Of a stretch of DNA of 64,000 bases, positions 26,216 to 38,707 are shown one piece after another (position 1 is the first letter of the stretch; each line of letters begins with the position of its first letter). This DNA is from Oxalobacter aliiformigenes. Its GTDB lineage: Bacteria > Pseudomonadota > Gammaproteobacteria > Burkholderiales > Burkholderiaceae_D. Both the position numbers and the translations under genes were made by a program. A model generated the notes under the pieces. The model saw only the letters and a list, made by a program, of their open reading frames with translations, made no database searches and was not told the DNA's origin. The stretch is from NCBI RefSeq assembly GCF_027116575.1, contig NZ_CP098252.1, positions 1 through 64,000 on the forward strand, written 5' to 3'.

Positions 26216-26259
26216 ATCGTCTCTTGAAAAAGCGATCAGAATTTATCTCACGCTTGAAA

Positions 26260-26277
26260 TATATTTGTACAAATATA
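26260..26277. promoter_or_regulatory. 18-bp palindrome, probable MarR operator
   Basis: A perfect palindrome (TATATTTGT followed by its reverse complement ACAAATATA). It overlaps possible -35 (TTGAAA, 26254-26259) and -10 (TATAAT, 26274-26279) elements in the marR-clc intergenic region. Binding by the adjacent regulator is inference. Confidence 0.6.
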
Positions 26278-26326
26278 ATAATAAGCGCATTATATGTCAG
26301 TTTGAAATCTCCTTACCGAACAAGTC

Positions 26327-27673
26327 ATGCCACTTTTCCATTTTGAACCGCCGCACTTGACCAAGCGGATTCTTGTACACAGAACATTTCGATACTGGAA
26401 AAAAACATGTGCATGGATCATGGCGCCAGTTCTCATTGGTCTGGCTGGTGTATCCATGGCCAAGGCAAGTCAATTCGCTTTTGGTATCAATACCTGGATC
26501 ATCACGCATTTTTCGTGGGGTGCCCTCTTCTATATGCCTGCCGGCTTCGCGTTCATGATTTATTTGACCAAGCGTTTTTTTCCCGGTATCCAGGGCAGTG
26601 GAATCCCTCAAGTCATCGCCGTCATTGACGATCCAAGTCACAAGAAAAAAAACAATCTGCTCTCCATCAAAATCATTATCGGGAAAGTTATCACATTAAT
26701 GTGCGGACTTATCATGGGAGCATCAATCGGGCATGAAGGCCCCATGGTCCAGATCGGTGCCTCCATCATGCATCGCTTTTACGGATACGGAACAATCAGA
26801 ACGGCAGAGCAGCGACGCATGCTGGTACTGTCCGGTGGAGCTGCCGGTATCGCCGCCACATTCAATACCCCCATAGCGGGCATCATGTTTGCCATGGAAG
26901 AGCTGACAAAAAAATATATCTTCAACGCTCACAGTTCCACTCTACTGACAGTCATTATCTCCGGTTTTGTTTCACTTGCGATTGTCGGCAACTACACTTA
27001 TTTCGGGTATACCAATGAAGCCCTGCCTTTCCTGACGCACATTCCTGCCATCACTCTCTGCGGTATTGTCGGTGGTCTGACCGGAGGGCTGTTCAGTCTG
27101 ATCGTGCAAAAATTTTCCATTATCCTGCCGCAAAAAATCCGGGAAGCCATACAAAACCATCCTTATAAATTTGCCGCGCTCTGCGGGCTGATTGTCGCCC
27201 TTTTGGGCTTGCTGACCAATGGCATGGTATACGGCACAGGTTACATGCCTACCCGGCTTTCCCTCGAAAGCGATACAGCTCTTCACGCATGGTATTACGG
27301 GCCCGCCAAATTCCTGGCGACACTTTTATCGGCCCTGAGCAGCATCCCCGGAGGTTTGTTCGCCCCCACCCTAGCCGTTGGCGCCGGTATAGGCGACGGC
27401 CTTTCTCTTCTTTTTCCCAATCTCGCGCCGCACAGTGCCATCATTATTCTCGTCATGGCGGCGTATCTTTCCGGACTGACCCGCTCACCGCTTACTTCTT
27501 TTATCGTTACCATGGAAATAACCGGCAGCCAACAAATGCTGCTTTCCCTGATGACAGCCACACTAATTGCCAGTATGGTTTCGAAAGTGATATGTCCTGC
27601 ACCTTTCTATCATGCTCTGGCACAAAGATTCGAGCCTTCGCCTGCAACGCAAAAAACGGACAAAACGACCTGA
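26327..27673 (+). CDS. ClC-family chloride channel or H+/Cl- antiporter
   Basis: A multi-span inner-membrane protein of 448 residues. The ClC selectivity motifs are present: GSGIP at 90-94, GHEGP at 135-139 with gating glutamate 137, and GGLFAP in the second half. The sequence FAMEELTKK keeps the internal glutamate that marks proton-coupled antiporters in the E. coli homologue, so antiport is more likely than a passive channel. It is divergent from a MarR regulator, which may control it. Roles in acid tolerance are inferred. Confidence 0.9.
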   Translation: MPLFHFEPPHLTKRILVHRTFRYWKKTCAWIMAPVLIGLAGVSMAKASQFAFGINTWIITHFSWGALFYMPAGFAFMIYLTKRFFPGIQGSGIPQVIAVIDDPSHKKKNNLLSIKIIIGKVITLMCGLIMGASIGHEGPMVQIGASIMHRFYGYGTIRTAEQRRMLVLSGGAAGIAATFNTPIAGIMFAMEELTKKYIFNAHSSTLLTVIISGFVSLAIVGNYTYFGYTNEALPFLTHIPAITLCGIVGGLTGGLFSLIVQKFSIILPQKIREAIQNHPYKFAALCGLIVALLGLLTNGMVYGTGYMPTRLSLESDTALHAWYYGPAKFLATLLSALSSIPGGLFAPTLAVGAGIGDGLSLLFPNLAPHSAIIILVMAAYLSGLTRSPLTSFIVTMEITGSQQMLLSLMTATLIASMVSKVICPAPFYHALAQRFEPSPATQKTDKTT

Positions 27674-29029
27674 TCCCACCTCTGAAAAAAACGTGCATTC
27701 GAAGAAAACCCCGAAAGCGGAATATAGGGCAACCAGGGGTTTATCTTGATGCACAAAAAATATTATCCGGTTTCAAATGGTCCGCACCATTATCCACCAG
27801 TAGAGATAGTGCAAAAAGACGGGGAGAAACATGGGATTGTCCATAGAACAGCGGGGAGAGGCTGGACAAAACAGTGTAAAACGACAGGCAAGAAAGATTT
27901 CCCGATAAAAACCGTTTTATTCCGCAGATCCCAAAAAATATTATCCACGACATGCGTGATAACGGTCGACCATCATATATAAGCAACTGAAAAACGCGGG
28001 CATAGCTAATGCAATGAACAGACAGACACATTTATATCGGAAGAAAGGGTATCGAACCGCTTCATGAGTTCCAATCCTGACACGAAAATCCGGAATATTT
28101 GCGAGTGGAAAACGCCTGTCTGAAAAAATTACGAACCTTGATTCTGGGTCGGAAACACGAAACATTGTGTACAAAGCGCAAACTGTCCCGGAAATAAAGC
28201 ATAAAAACAAACCTGACCTGTTGTTCCGGATACCCGGATCAGTCCGAAATTTTTTCTGTCACTTGCATCAGGCACGTTATCGCACCACACATACAAAAAA
28301 CGGGAAAAAAGACTGTTCCATCCATATAAAGACGACAAGATAATGGTCGTATCACGCTGGTATATGCAGTGAAAACTGTCACTCAAGTCACAGACAACTG
28401 CCTGCAACCCCATACATCAACAACAGTGGCCAGCCTCCGGCACAAGAAATACCACTCTTTAGAGATATATCGGACAACAAATACCTGATCTCCCGCAACG
28501 GGATTTTGCTGCATCCAGCCAGAAAGAAAAAACTGGTGTGGCAAAACGGCATATCCAGTGCACCAGGATGGCACCTGCCTTCCATTTCGATTCTTTGACC
28601 ATGAAACCATTGTGTTGAGCAGGAAAGAACAACTCCTGTTCAATTTGTTGATCAAAAGACATTTGCCTGCCCAGATACAGTGCAAATCCGATATGAACAG
28701 GAATGGCAATATCAGAAAGCCGGTTAACAGAAACAACGGATGATACATGGTGTTCAATAGCGCATGTATCTCGCAAGAGAAACTGCCCGGAGAACAGGGT
28801 AATCGAAAACTTCAAATCAGGATACTGGCATCCCTCAAGGTCTACCGATACATGCTCATTGAAAGTTCAGACAAATGAATAGCCGTTACGGCAAAATGGA
28901 TGCAAAAACTGAAACTGAGTGACCCCAGCTGGCACAATCCTGTATCAGGCTTTGTTTTTATTGACCCGTTCAGTATCCGGATTCCGGAGGTATTTCATTC
29001 AACACGTTTTTTTACGGCAGATGTCCCAA
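27674..29029. other. Gene-poor stretch of about 1.35 kb
   Basis: Only short overlapping frames of 60-124 codons occur here on either strand. Several overlap one another, none has a recognisable domain or good ribosome binding site, and their composition looks random (many Cys, Phe and Trp). The 15-mer CAAAAAATATTATCC occurs twice (near 27755 and 27932). It could be a degraded gene, an island scar or an RNA locus. I cannot assign it. Confidence 0.6.
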
Positions 29030-29449
29030 TCATTTTTTCCGGCATTTTTCGCAACGTCCGTAAATAGCCAACGTATGATCGACAATTTCAAAACCATGCA
29101 CAGCGGCTACCTCATGCTGCCTTTTCTCGATGACATCATCGCGAAACTCCTCGACACGACCGCAATCAACACAAACGATGTGATCATGATGATTTCCTTC
29201 GTTCAATTCAAAAACAGCTTTGCCGGATTCGAAATAATTCCGTGATAATATCCCCGCCTGTTCGAACTGGGTGAGCACACGATAGACCGTCGCCAGTCCG
29301 ATTTCCAGATTTTCGGACAAAAGAAGCCGATAAACATCTTCGGCGCTCAAATGACGATCAGCATTCTTTTGAAAAATATCAAGAATCTTCAATCGCGGCA
29401 GAGTGGCCTTAAGACCGGTGGCCTTCAATTCGGCTGGATTATTACTCAT
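29030..29449 (-). CDS. fur: Ferric uptake regulator Fur
   Basis: Fur is the iron-responsive repressor, a metal-dependent dimer. It has about 139 residues. The winged helix contains [11 protein letters not shown] and [20 protein letters not shown]. The metal sites include [13 protein letters not shown] and the C-terminal CEKC. Two adjacent ATG codons exist; the second (29449) gives the usual [20 protein letters not shown]. It is divergent from bamE, the standard Burkholderiales arrangement. It is the likely regulator of the Fur box at feoA. Confidence 0.96.
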   Translation of the reverse strand: MSNNPAELKATGLKATLPRLKILDIFQKNADRHLSAEDVYRLLLSENLEIGLATVYRVLTQFEQAGILSRNYFESGKAVFELNEGNHHDHIVCVDCGRVEEFRDDVIEKRQHEVAAVHGFEIVDHTLAIYGRCEKCRKK

Positions 29450-29556
29450 CATTTTGAGAAGTTTGTGAATTTCAAAATTGGTTCTGTATTATTATCTGCT
29501 TTATCATATAGTGTTTGTTAAATCTGCTCAATAAATTGCTATTAGGATCCAACTTC

Positions 29557-30912
29557 GTGATGCATAAAAAAACGGCCAGCTTGTGGCGATATCTTCGCAC
29601 ACCGGTACTGCTAACATCAGCGACTGTATTCGCAATCGGTTGCGCTTCCAAAAACCCTCTTATTGACGAAGCTGATCCCATCGAAACATCAAAACCGGCT
29701 CCGGCCAGAGAAGAAACCAAACCCGCCTGGAAAGAGGAGGAAACCACCCGAACCTTGTCCGGAACAAAGATGCCAAACCGCAATGCAGCGGAAACGCCGC
29801 AGCAGGAAATATCCGAATCTGAAAACGAGCTCAATACAAAACCGACCGGTATGAAAAAATGGCTGAATATGCTTACACCATACAAGGTCAATATCCAGCA
29901 GGGAAACTTCATCTCCTCCGAAATGCTTGCCAAAATCCAGCCCGGCATGACAAAGGAACAGGTGCGTTTCGTATTGGGAACCCCGCTTCTGACCGACATG
30001 TTCCATGCCGGACGCTGGGACTATATCTTCCGTCTGCAAAAACCGAACGGAGCGACAACGACCTACCGGGTCACCGTTTTCTTCAGCGGCAACCTGGTTG
30101 ACCACATCATCAACGACAAGTTGCCCAGCGAAGCGGAATATCTTTCCCATATCACATCCGATGACGAATTGCCGGAAAAAGCAGTAAAAGAAAAAGATAA
30201 GGACAACACGGAATCAAAAGCCCAAGATATGCGTGAAGCACAAGTACCGGAACAATCATCCGTTCCAGAGAATGCCTATGAGCCGCCGGCCGAATCCGGA
30301 TCGGTCACGACGACAGGACCAGCCAGTGAAGCAACACCTGATACGCCATCCGATCCCGTTACAACATCCGGACCGGATCATGCTGCAACGCCCAATCTCT
30401 CTCCGGAATCGGCCAACCCGCCGGAGTCCGCCGGACAGAAAGCGACAACCCATGTTCCGGAGACCGGAAGCACCGGATATGCACGACCCGTCCGCATACC
30501 GAAACCTGTCAAAGCTCACGGCCCCGCCAGTGTTCCGGAAACCGTCCAGCCATCCGGACAGGAAACACGACAAACGTCTCCCGTGCCTGCACGCGATTCT
30601 AGCCTTTCTTCCAGGCCTGTCGTTCCTCCTGCCCCCGTACATGCGCCAGAACCGGCCAGCACACCGGAGCCCGTCAGCGCTCCTGTACCGGAAATGACCA
30701 GCGATCCGTCGGCCAATACCGAACAGGCGAACCGCCTGAGACAGTCGGCCAGACGCGAAGCTCTTGCGAGAACCATGCAAGTAGATACGGACGACAGCGA
30801 AAACGTTTCTTCGGGAAATATCAGTACGTTTGAACCAATCAGTACGCCAAGCCGGATAGGCAAGATGCTTCCCGCTTCACCGAATGATGAATTGATCGGA
30901 AATATCCAATGA
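29557..30912 (+). CDS. bamE: Outer membrane assembly lipoprotein BamE (OmlA) with long Pro-rich extension
   Basis: BamE is a small lipoprotein of the outer-membrane protein assembly complex. The start is GTG 29557 (AGGA nine bases upstream) or ATG 29560. A lipobox VFAIGC places the lipidated Cys near residue 28. A charged linker leads to the BamE domain at about 108-187 ([39 protein letters not shown]). About 260 further residues are rich in Pro, Glu, Thr and Ser and end in a short charged segment ([17 protein letters not shown]). Typical BamE is 110-180 residues, so the protein is two to three times longer. It overlaps dapB by 4 nt. Confidence 0.88.
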   Translation: MMHKKTASLWRYLRTPVLLTSATVFAIGCASKNPLIDEADPIETSKPAPAREETKPAWKEEETTRTLSGTKMPNRNAAETPQQEISESENELNTKPTGMKKWLNMLTPYKVNIQQGNFISSEMLAKIQPGMTKEQVRFVLGTPLLTDMFHAGRWDYIFRLQKPNGATTTYRVTVFFSGNLVDHIINDKLPSEAEYLSHITSDDELPEKAVKEKDKDNTESKAQDMREAQVPEQSSVPENAYEPPAESGSVTTTGPASEATPDTPSDPVTTSGPDHAATPNLSPESANPPESAGQKATTHVPETGSTGYARPVRIPKPVKAHGPASVPETVQPSGQETRQTSPVPARDSSLSSRPVVPPAPVHAPEPASTPEPVSAPVPEMTSDPSANTEQANRLRQSARREALARTMQVDTDDSENVSSGNISTFEPISTPSRIGKMLPASPNDELIGNIQ

Positions 30913-31715
30913 ACAAAATGAAAATAGCTATTGCCGGTGCAAACGGCCGTATGGGCCACATATTGATCGAGGCAGTCCTGAAAGCAGACGACGCCATCCT
31001 GACCGGTGCCCTTGATGTCGCGAATGCCTCTGGCCTGGGTAACGATGCAGGACTGTTTCTGGGCGAAAAAACTGGCGTGTCAGTTGAATCCGACATGGAC
31101 AAAGCGTTTGGAAACGCCGAATATGTCATCGATTTCACACGACCGGCCGGGACCCTTGAACACCTTGCCTATTGTGTCGAAAAACGCATCAAAATGATCA
31201 TCGGCACAACCGGATTCGATGACAACGGGAAAAAAGTCATTGAAGAAGCATCGAAGATCATTCCCATCGTATTCGCCCCCAATATGAGTGTCGGCGTCAA
31301 CGTGACCATGAAGCTGCTTGAAATAGCCGCGAGAAATTTTGCCGAAGGCTATGACATCGAAGTCATAGAAGCACACCACAGGCACAAAGTGGACGCTCCT
31401 TCAGGCACCGCCCTGAAAATGGGTGAGGTGATAGCGAACGCCATCGGACGCGATCTTGCGGAATGCGCCGTTTATTCCCGCGAAGGCATTACCGGAGAAC
31501 GCGATCCGTCGACGATCGGCTTTTCGACAATCCGTGGGGGAGATATTGTCGGCGATCATACCGTTTTATTCGCCGGAACAGGAGAACGTATTGAAATCAC
31601 CCATAAATCGGCAAGTCGCGCCACCTATGCACAAGGCAGTTTGCGTGCCGCACGTTTTCTGGCTGACAAGACAAACGGACTCTTCGACATGCAGGACGTC
31701 CTTTATCTGAAATAA
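30909..31715 (+). CDS. dapB: 4-hydroxy-tetrahydrodipicolinate reductase
   Basis: This enzyme is an NAD(P)H-dependent step of lysine and meso-diaminopimelate synthesis. It has 268 residues. The nucleotide-binding motif AGANGRMG is near residue 8, the active-site signature [15 protein letters not shown] near 155, and the C-terminal [20 protein letters not shown] is typical. The ATGA overlap with bamE indicates coupling. ATG 30918 is an alternative start. It is part of the bamE-dapB-leuS run of genes. Confidence 0.97.
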   Translation: MNKMKIAIAGANGRMGHILIEAVLKADDAILTGALDVANASGLGNDAGLFLGEKTGVSVESDMDKAFGNAEYVIDFTRPAGTLEHLAYCVEKRIKMIIGTTGFDDNGKKVIEEASKIIPIVFAPNMSVGVNVTMKLLEIAARNFAEGYDIEVIEAHHRHKVDAPSGTALKMGEVIANAIGRDLAECAVYSREGITGERDPSTIGFSTIRGGDIVGDHTVLFAGTGERIEITHKSASRATYAQGSLRAARFLADKTNGLFDMQDVLYLK

Positions 31716-31834
31716 GAAACCGGACAAATCAGGCTGAAACCGGCCTGATTCCGTGCAGCAACAGGCAACCAGCCCTGTCCGCCGTATTAACATAACGGCT
31801 TCATACGAAGCCAGCAACCTAATTTATCGCGTAG

Positions 31835-34480
<2,646 letters not shown>

Positions 34481-34499
34481 AACGGAAAGTGAACTGTTT

Positions 34500-35075
34500 A
34501 TGAAAGCCACCATGAAATTCAATCATCTGCACCGCTGGATCGTCATTTTCGCAACCGCCGTTCTGGTCGCTGCCTGTGGCTTTCATTTGCGCGGCAATTA
34601 CGATTTTCCATTCACTTCGCTATACATCGATTTTCCGGCAGGTTCCCAGACAGCCAGCATTCTCAGACGACAGATCACGGCAATGAACCTGACAAAAATC
34701 GTCAATAACCCGCAGGAAGCAGAAGTCATCCTGTCTGCCATTGCGGAAAGAAAGAAAAAAGAGGAACTGACATACAACATTCAGGGAAGAGTCCGCGAGT
34801 ACTCGCTTTATTACAATCTGGAATACATGGTCAAAACTTCCCAGGGAAAAATGCTGATCGAGCCGACAAAAATTTCCCTGCGAAGAACGATGACTTACGA
34901 CGACTCCGAAGCCCTTTCCAAAGAAAACGAGGAAATTCTGTTGTACAAGGATATGCAACAGGACATGGCACAACGGCTGTTGCGCAGACTTGCCACAATC
35001 AAACTGACGGCGGAAGACAGGGATACCGACGACGGGCAACCGGCAGCCACTGAATCCGGCAATACGTTCGAGTGA
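34500..35075 (+). CDS. lptE: LPS-assembly lipoprotein LptE
   Basis: LptE plugs the LptD barrel that inserts lipopolysaccharide in the outer membrane. It has 191 residues. The signal peptide carries the lipobox LVAAC with Cys 26, followed by the family start CGFHLRGNYDFPFTSLYID. The domain continues through NPQEAEVILSA and the C-terminal DMAQRLLRRLATI. It lies between leuS and holA, the usual leuS-lptE-holA order. The start at 34500 is chosen over longer frames within leuS; ATG 34512 is an alternative. Confidence 0.94.
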   Translation: MKATMKFNHLHRWIVIFATAVLVAACGFHLRGNYDFPFTSLYIDFPAGSQTASILRRQITAMNLTKIVNNPQEAEVILSAIAERKKKEELTYNIQGRVREYSLYYNLEYMVKTSQGKMLIEPTKISLRRTMTYDDSEALSKENEEILLYKDMQQDMAQRLLRRLATIKLTAEDRDTDDGQPAATESGNTFE

Positions 35076-35087
35076 CGATCCGAAGTT

Positions 35088-36107
35088 ATGCATCTCAAGT
35101 ATGACACGCTCCCATCCCACCTGGACAAGGAACAACTGGCCTCCCTGTATGTTCTGACCGGCGACGAACAGCTTCTGCTTCTTGAGGCAGCGGACCTGAT
35201 CCGCAAAACAGCGCGCAAAAACAATATCGGCGAGCGTGAAATCATGACAGTCGAACGCGGCTTCAAATGGGGACAGCTTCATGCGGCCAACAATGCACTT
35301 TCCCTTTTCGGAGACCGTAAACTGATCGAACTTCGCATACCGGGGGGAAGGCCCGGCAAAGACGGAAGCCTGGCCCTGCAGGAATATGTTTCCGAACTCA
35401 ATCCGGATAATGTCACACTGATTACACTGCCAAAGCTCGACTGGACAACACAGAAATCCGCATGGGTCGGCACTTTGCAGAAAAACGGGATCTATATCGA
35501 GGTTCCTTCCATCGATTTGCCGAAACTGGGAGACTGGATCGCCTCAAGGCTGAAAAAACAGAATCAGACGGCCAGCCAGCCATGCATCGACTTTCTCGTG
35601 GAACGGGTCGAGGGCAATCTTTTGGCCGCCCACCAGGAGATACAGAAACTCGGGTTACTTTATCCCGAAGGCGAACTTGACTTTGAACAGATCAAAAATT
35701 CCGTACTGAATGTCGCCCGGTACGACATTTTCAAGCTGAACGAAGCGATGTTAAGTGGAAACCGCTCCCGTTTCATCCGGATGATGGACGGTTTGAAAGG
35801 TGAAGGGGAACCGCTTCCGCTCGTGCTGTGGACATTCACCGACGAAATACGGACTCTTTTGAAATGCAAAACGGCACTTGAAAACGGGCAGCCTTTTCCC
35901 GCCATAGCAAAGACACTCCGTTTGAGAGGTCAAAAAGAAAAACTTGTCCAGACCGCCGTAAACAGACTCGGGAAAAAAGAAATACAGGCAGCCATGCAGC
36001 AAATCGCCCAGATCGACAAAATCATCAAGGGACTGCGATCCGAATCCTGGATGGATGATGCCTGGGATGCACTGACACAACTGGGACTTTCACTGGCCAG
36101 AACTTGA
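35088..36107 (+). CDS. holA: DNA polymerase III subunit delta
   Basis: Delta opens the beta clamp within the clamp loader. It has 339 residues. The N-terminal fold runs from LASLYVLTGDEQLLLLEAADLIRKTA, the middle contains SLFGDRKLIELRIPGG, and the C-terminal collar has the LRGQKEKLVQTAVNRLGKKE segment. It starts 12 nt after lptE and ends about 57 nt before proA, probably in one transcript. Confidence 0.95.
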   Translation: MHLKYDTLPSHLDKEQLASLYVLTGDEQLLLLEAADLIRKTARKNNIGEREIMTVERGFKWGQLHAANNALSLFGDRKLIELRIPGGRPGKDGSLALQEYVSELNPDNVTLITLPKLDWTTQKSAWVGTLQKNGIYIEVPSIDLPKLGDWIASRLKKQNQTASQPCIDFLVERVEGNLLAAHQEIQKLGLLYPEGELDFEQIKNSVLNVARYDIFKLNEAMLSGNRSRFIRMMDGLKGEGEPLPLVLWTFTDEIRTLLKCKTALENGQPFPAIAKTLRLRGQKEKLVQTAVNRLGKKEIQAAMQQIAQIDKIIKGLRSESWMDDAWDALTQLGLSLART

Positions 36108-36164
36108 ACGGATGCCAAGTGAATGGTAACGTTAATCCCTTCTGCCAATAACCGACACACGACA

Positions 36165-37430
36165 ATGGAAATCAAAAGTTATATGACCCGGATCGGGCAA
36201 CAGGCACGCCAGGCAGCCGGCCGAATGGCCAAAGCGAATACGGCGACCAAAAACAGGGCCCTGACATACATTGCCGAAGCGATCCGCCGCGATGCGGCAC
36301 TGTTGCGCGCAGCCAATCAGAAAGATCTCGATACCGCCAGGGATAACGGTCTGGAACCGGCCCTGCTGGACCGGCTGTCGTTATCGGACAAGGCGATCGA
36401 AACCATGGCATCCGGTCTCGAACAGATTGCATCGCTGCCTGATCCGATCGGCGAGATCAGTGGCCTCAAATTGCGTCCGTCAGGCATTCAGGTCGGTCAA
36501 ATGCGTGTCCCGCTCGGCGTCATCGGGATCATTTACGAAGCACGTCCCAACGTCACCGTCGATGCAGCGGGATTGTGCATAAAAAGCGGCAACGCCACCA
36601 TCTTGCGCGGTGGTTCGGAAGCACTCCATTGCAATCAGGTTCTTGCATCCCTGGTCAGGGAAGGACTGAAAAATGCCGGGTTGCCCCAACAGGCTGTCCA
36701 GGTCGTCGAAACGACAGACCGTGCGGCAGTCGGCGAACTCATCACCATGACGGAATATGTCGATGTCATCGTTCCCCGTGGCGGGAAGGGACTGATTGAA
36801 AGACTGATGCGGGAATCGAAAATTCCCATGATCAAACATCTTGACGGCATTTGCCACACCTATATTGACGATTGTGCCGATCTGGAAAAAGCCGCCGAAA
36901 TCGCATTCAATGCAAAATGCCAACGCTACGGAACCTGCAATACCATGGAAACCCTTCTGGTTGCTTCAGCAGTGGCACAGGATGCACTTGCCCTGCTGGC
37001 CAGGCGTTATCAGGACGAGAAAGTCGAACTGAGATGCGATGAAAAGGCATACGAAATCCTGCATGGTTATCCTTACCTCGCCAGAGCAACCGATGAAGAC
37101 TGGACAACCGAATATCTGGCCCCGGTACTGGCAATCCGTACCGTCAACAGTCTCGACGAAGCGATCGACCACATCAACCGTTATTCGTCCAAACATACCG
37201 ATGCCATCATTACGGAAAATTACAGCCATGCGCTCCGTTTTCTGCGGGAAGTGGATTCGTCATCTGTCATGGTGAATGCATCGACACGATTCGCGGACGG
37301 TTTCGAATACGGTCTGGGAGCCGAAATCGGCATTTCAAACGACAAACTGCATGCTCGCGGTCCTGTCGGACTGGAAGGACTCACTTCACTGAAATATATC
37401 GTACTGGGCCACGGAGAAATCCGGAAATAA
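36165..37430 (+). CDS. proA: Glutamate-5-semialdehyde dehydrogenase (gamma-glutamyl phosphate reductase)
   Basis: This is the second step of proline synthesis, NADPH-dependent reduction of gamma-glutamyl phosphate. It has 421 residues from ATG 36165 ([18 protein letters not shown]). An upstream ATG at 36123 would add 14 unusual residues. The motif [17 protein letters not shown], the glycine loop LRGGSEA, the catalytic Cys region [14 protein letters not shown] and the C-terminal [19 protein letters not shown] are all present. It follows holA, as in other Burkholderiales. Confidence 0.97.
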   Translation: MEIKSYMTRIGQQARQAAGRMAKANTATKNRALTYIAEAIRRDAALLRAANQKDLDTARDNGLEPALLDRLSLSDKAIETMASGLEQIASLPDPIGEISGLKLRPSGIQVGQMRVPLGVIGIIYEARPNVTVDAAGLCIKSGNATILRGGSEALHCNQVLASLVREGLKNAGLPQQAVQVVETTDRAAVGELITMTEYVDVIVPRGGKGLIERLMRESKIPMIKHLDGICHTYIDDCADLEKAAEIAFNAKCQRYGTCNTMETLLVASAVAQDALALLARRYQDEKVELRCDEKAYEILHGYPYLARATDEDWTTEYLAPVLAIRTVNSLDEAIDHINRYSSKHTDAIITENYSHALRFLREVDSSSVMVNASTRFADGFEYGLGAEIGISNDKLHARGPVGLEGLTSLKYIVLGHGEIRK

Positions 37431-37468
37431 CCCCGGCCAGATCAACCACGGTCAAAAGGTAACCTGTC

Positions 37469-38686
37469 ATGTCAGTAAATTATTCCTATTTCTGCTCCTG
37501 TCCAAGAGGACTGGAGTCCGCACTGGCGGACGAGCTGAAAGAAATCACCGGAAAAAGCAATACACTCAACGTTCATCAGACTGTTTCCGGCGGCGTCCAC
37601 TGCTCCGGTACCCTTCAGGATGGCTGGTTGATCAACCTGCATTCCCGCATCGCCTCCCGTGTTTTGCAAAGAATCGCCCAGTCCGGTTACCGCAACGAAG
37701 ACGACATCTATCACCTGACGGTAAAACAACCATGGGAAAAGTGGTTCGGCGTTGAAAATACCCTCCGTATCGACGTAACGGCAATCAAATCGCCGCTGAA
37801 AAGCCTGAATTTCACCACATTGCGTATCAAGGACGGTGTGGTGGACCGATTCCGGAATGAAACCGGAACCCGGCCTTCCATCAACACCCGCACGCCGGAT
37901 ATCCGGATAGCCGGATTCGTAGATGCCCACAATGTCACCTTGTATCTGGACACTTCCGGAGAATCCCTGTTCAAACGCGGATGGCGGCAGGAAACGGGAG
38001 ATGCGCCGCTACGGGAAAATCTTGCGGCAGGTCTGCTAAGAACAACCGGCTGGCAACCGGGAATGCCGCTTCTCGATCCCATGTGCGGATCCGGAACCAT
38101 ACTGATCGAGGCGGCCCAGATCCTGCTCGGCATTCCTCCCGGATTTCAACGGACTTTTTCATTCGAGAAATTCCGTTTTTTCGACCGCCAGCGATGGCAA
38201 TCCATGAAAGAAGCAGTCCGGATCAGACCGGCACCCCAAAATCCCCTGATATTCGGCAGCGACATTTCAGGTGACATGCTGGAAATGACACGACACAATC
38301 TTGATAATGCCGGTATCCCATTTGAAATCCCGCTTCACCAGATCGAGGCACAGGAAATCCGCCCGCCTGTCGAACAAGCCGGAATTCTTCTGACCAACCC
38401 GCCATACGGCGAACGAATCGGCGTACGCGGCAATCGTCATTTGCAAGCGGATGAACGGGCCACCCGGTTTTACCAGGAACTGGGAACCACACTGAAACAG
38501 CGCTTTCCGGGCTGGTCCGTTTTCCTGTTCACTGCCGATCTTGCCGTTCCCAAACTGCTCCGGCTGAAAGAATCCCGCAAAACCCCGTTTTATAACGGTC
38601 CGATCGAATGTCGCCTGTTCCGGTTCGATATGGTTGCGGGATCCAACCGTTCCGGAAAACCGAAAACCTTCCGGATCGCCCGGTAA
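37469..38686 (+). CDS. THUMP-domain 23S rRNA guanine-N2 methyltransferase, RlmL-like
   Basis: A class I SAM-dependent RNA methyltransferase. The N-terminal THUMP region runs from about residue 40 to 160. The SAM site appears as LLDPMCGSGTILIEAA and the catalytic motif as NPPYGERIGV. The 405-residue length matches the N-terminal half of E. coli RlmKL, so the RlmK part is absent. The target (G2445 of 23S rRNA) is inferred from the family. It lies 38 nt after proA and 21 nt before the pab genes. Confidence 0.88.
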   Translation: MSVNYSYFCSCPRGLESALADELKEITGKSNTLNVHQTVSGGVHCSGTLQDGWLINLHSRIASRVLQRIAQSGYRNEDDIYHLTVKQPWEKWFGVENTLRIDVTAIKSPLKSLNFTTLRIKDGVVDRFRNETGTRPSINTRTPDIRIAGFVDAHNVTLYLDTSGESLFKRGWRQETGDAPLRENLAAGLLRTTGWQPGMPLLDPMCGSGTILIEAAQILLGIPPGFQRTFSFEKFRFFDRQRWQSMKEAVRIRPAPQNPLIFGSDISGDMLEMTRHNLDNAGIPFEIPLHQIEAQEIRPPVEQAGILLTNPPYGERIGVRGNRHLQADERATRFYQELGTTLKQRFPGWSVFLFTADLAVPKLLRLKESRKTPFYNGPIECRLFRFDMVAGSNRSGKPKTFRIAR

Positions 38687-38707
38687 ACACCATCTATCCG
38701 GAGTAGC

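Noticed and set aside
28383..28815. Overlapping 118-124 codon minus-strand frames in the gene-poor stretch
   Set aside because: They overlap each other in different frames, look random, and have no start signals.
31728..31751. Hairpin after dapB as a terminator
   Set aside because: The 8-bp stem (AATCAGGC with GCCTGATT) has no T tract on the plus strand, and leuS follows in the same direction.
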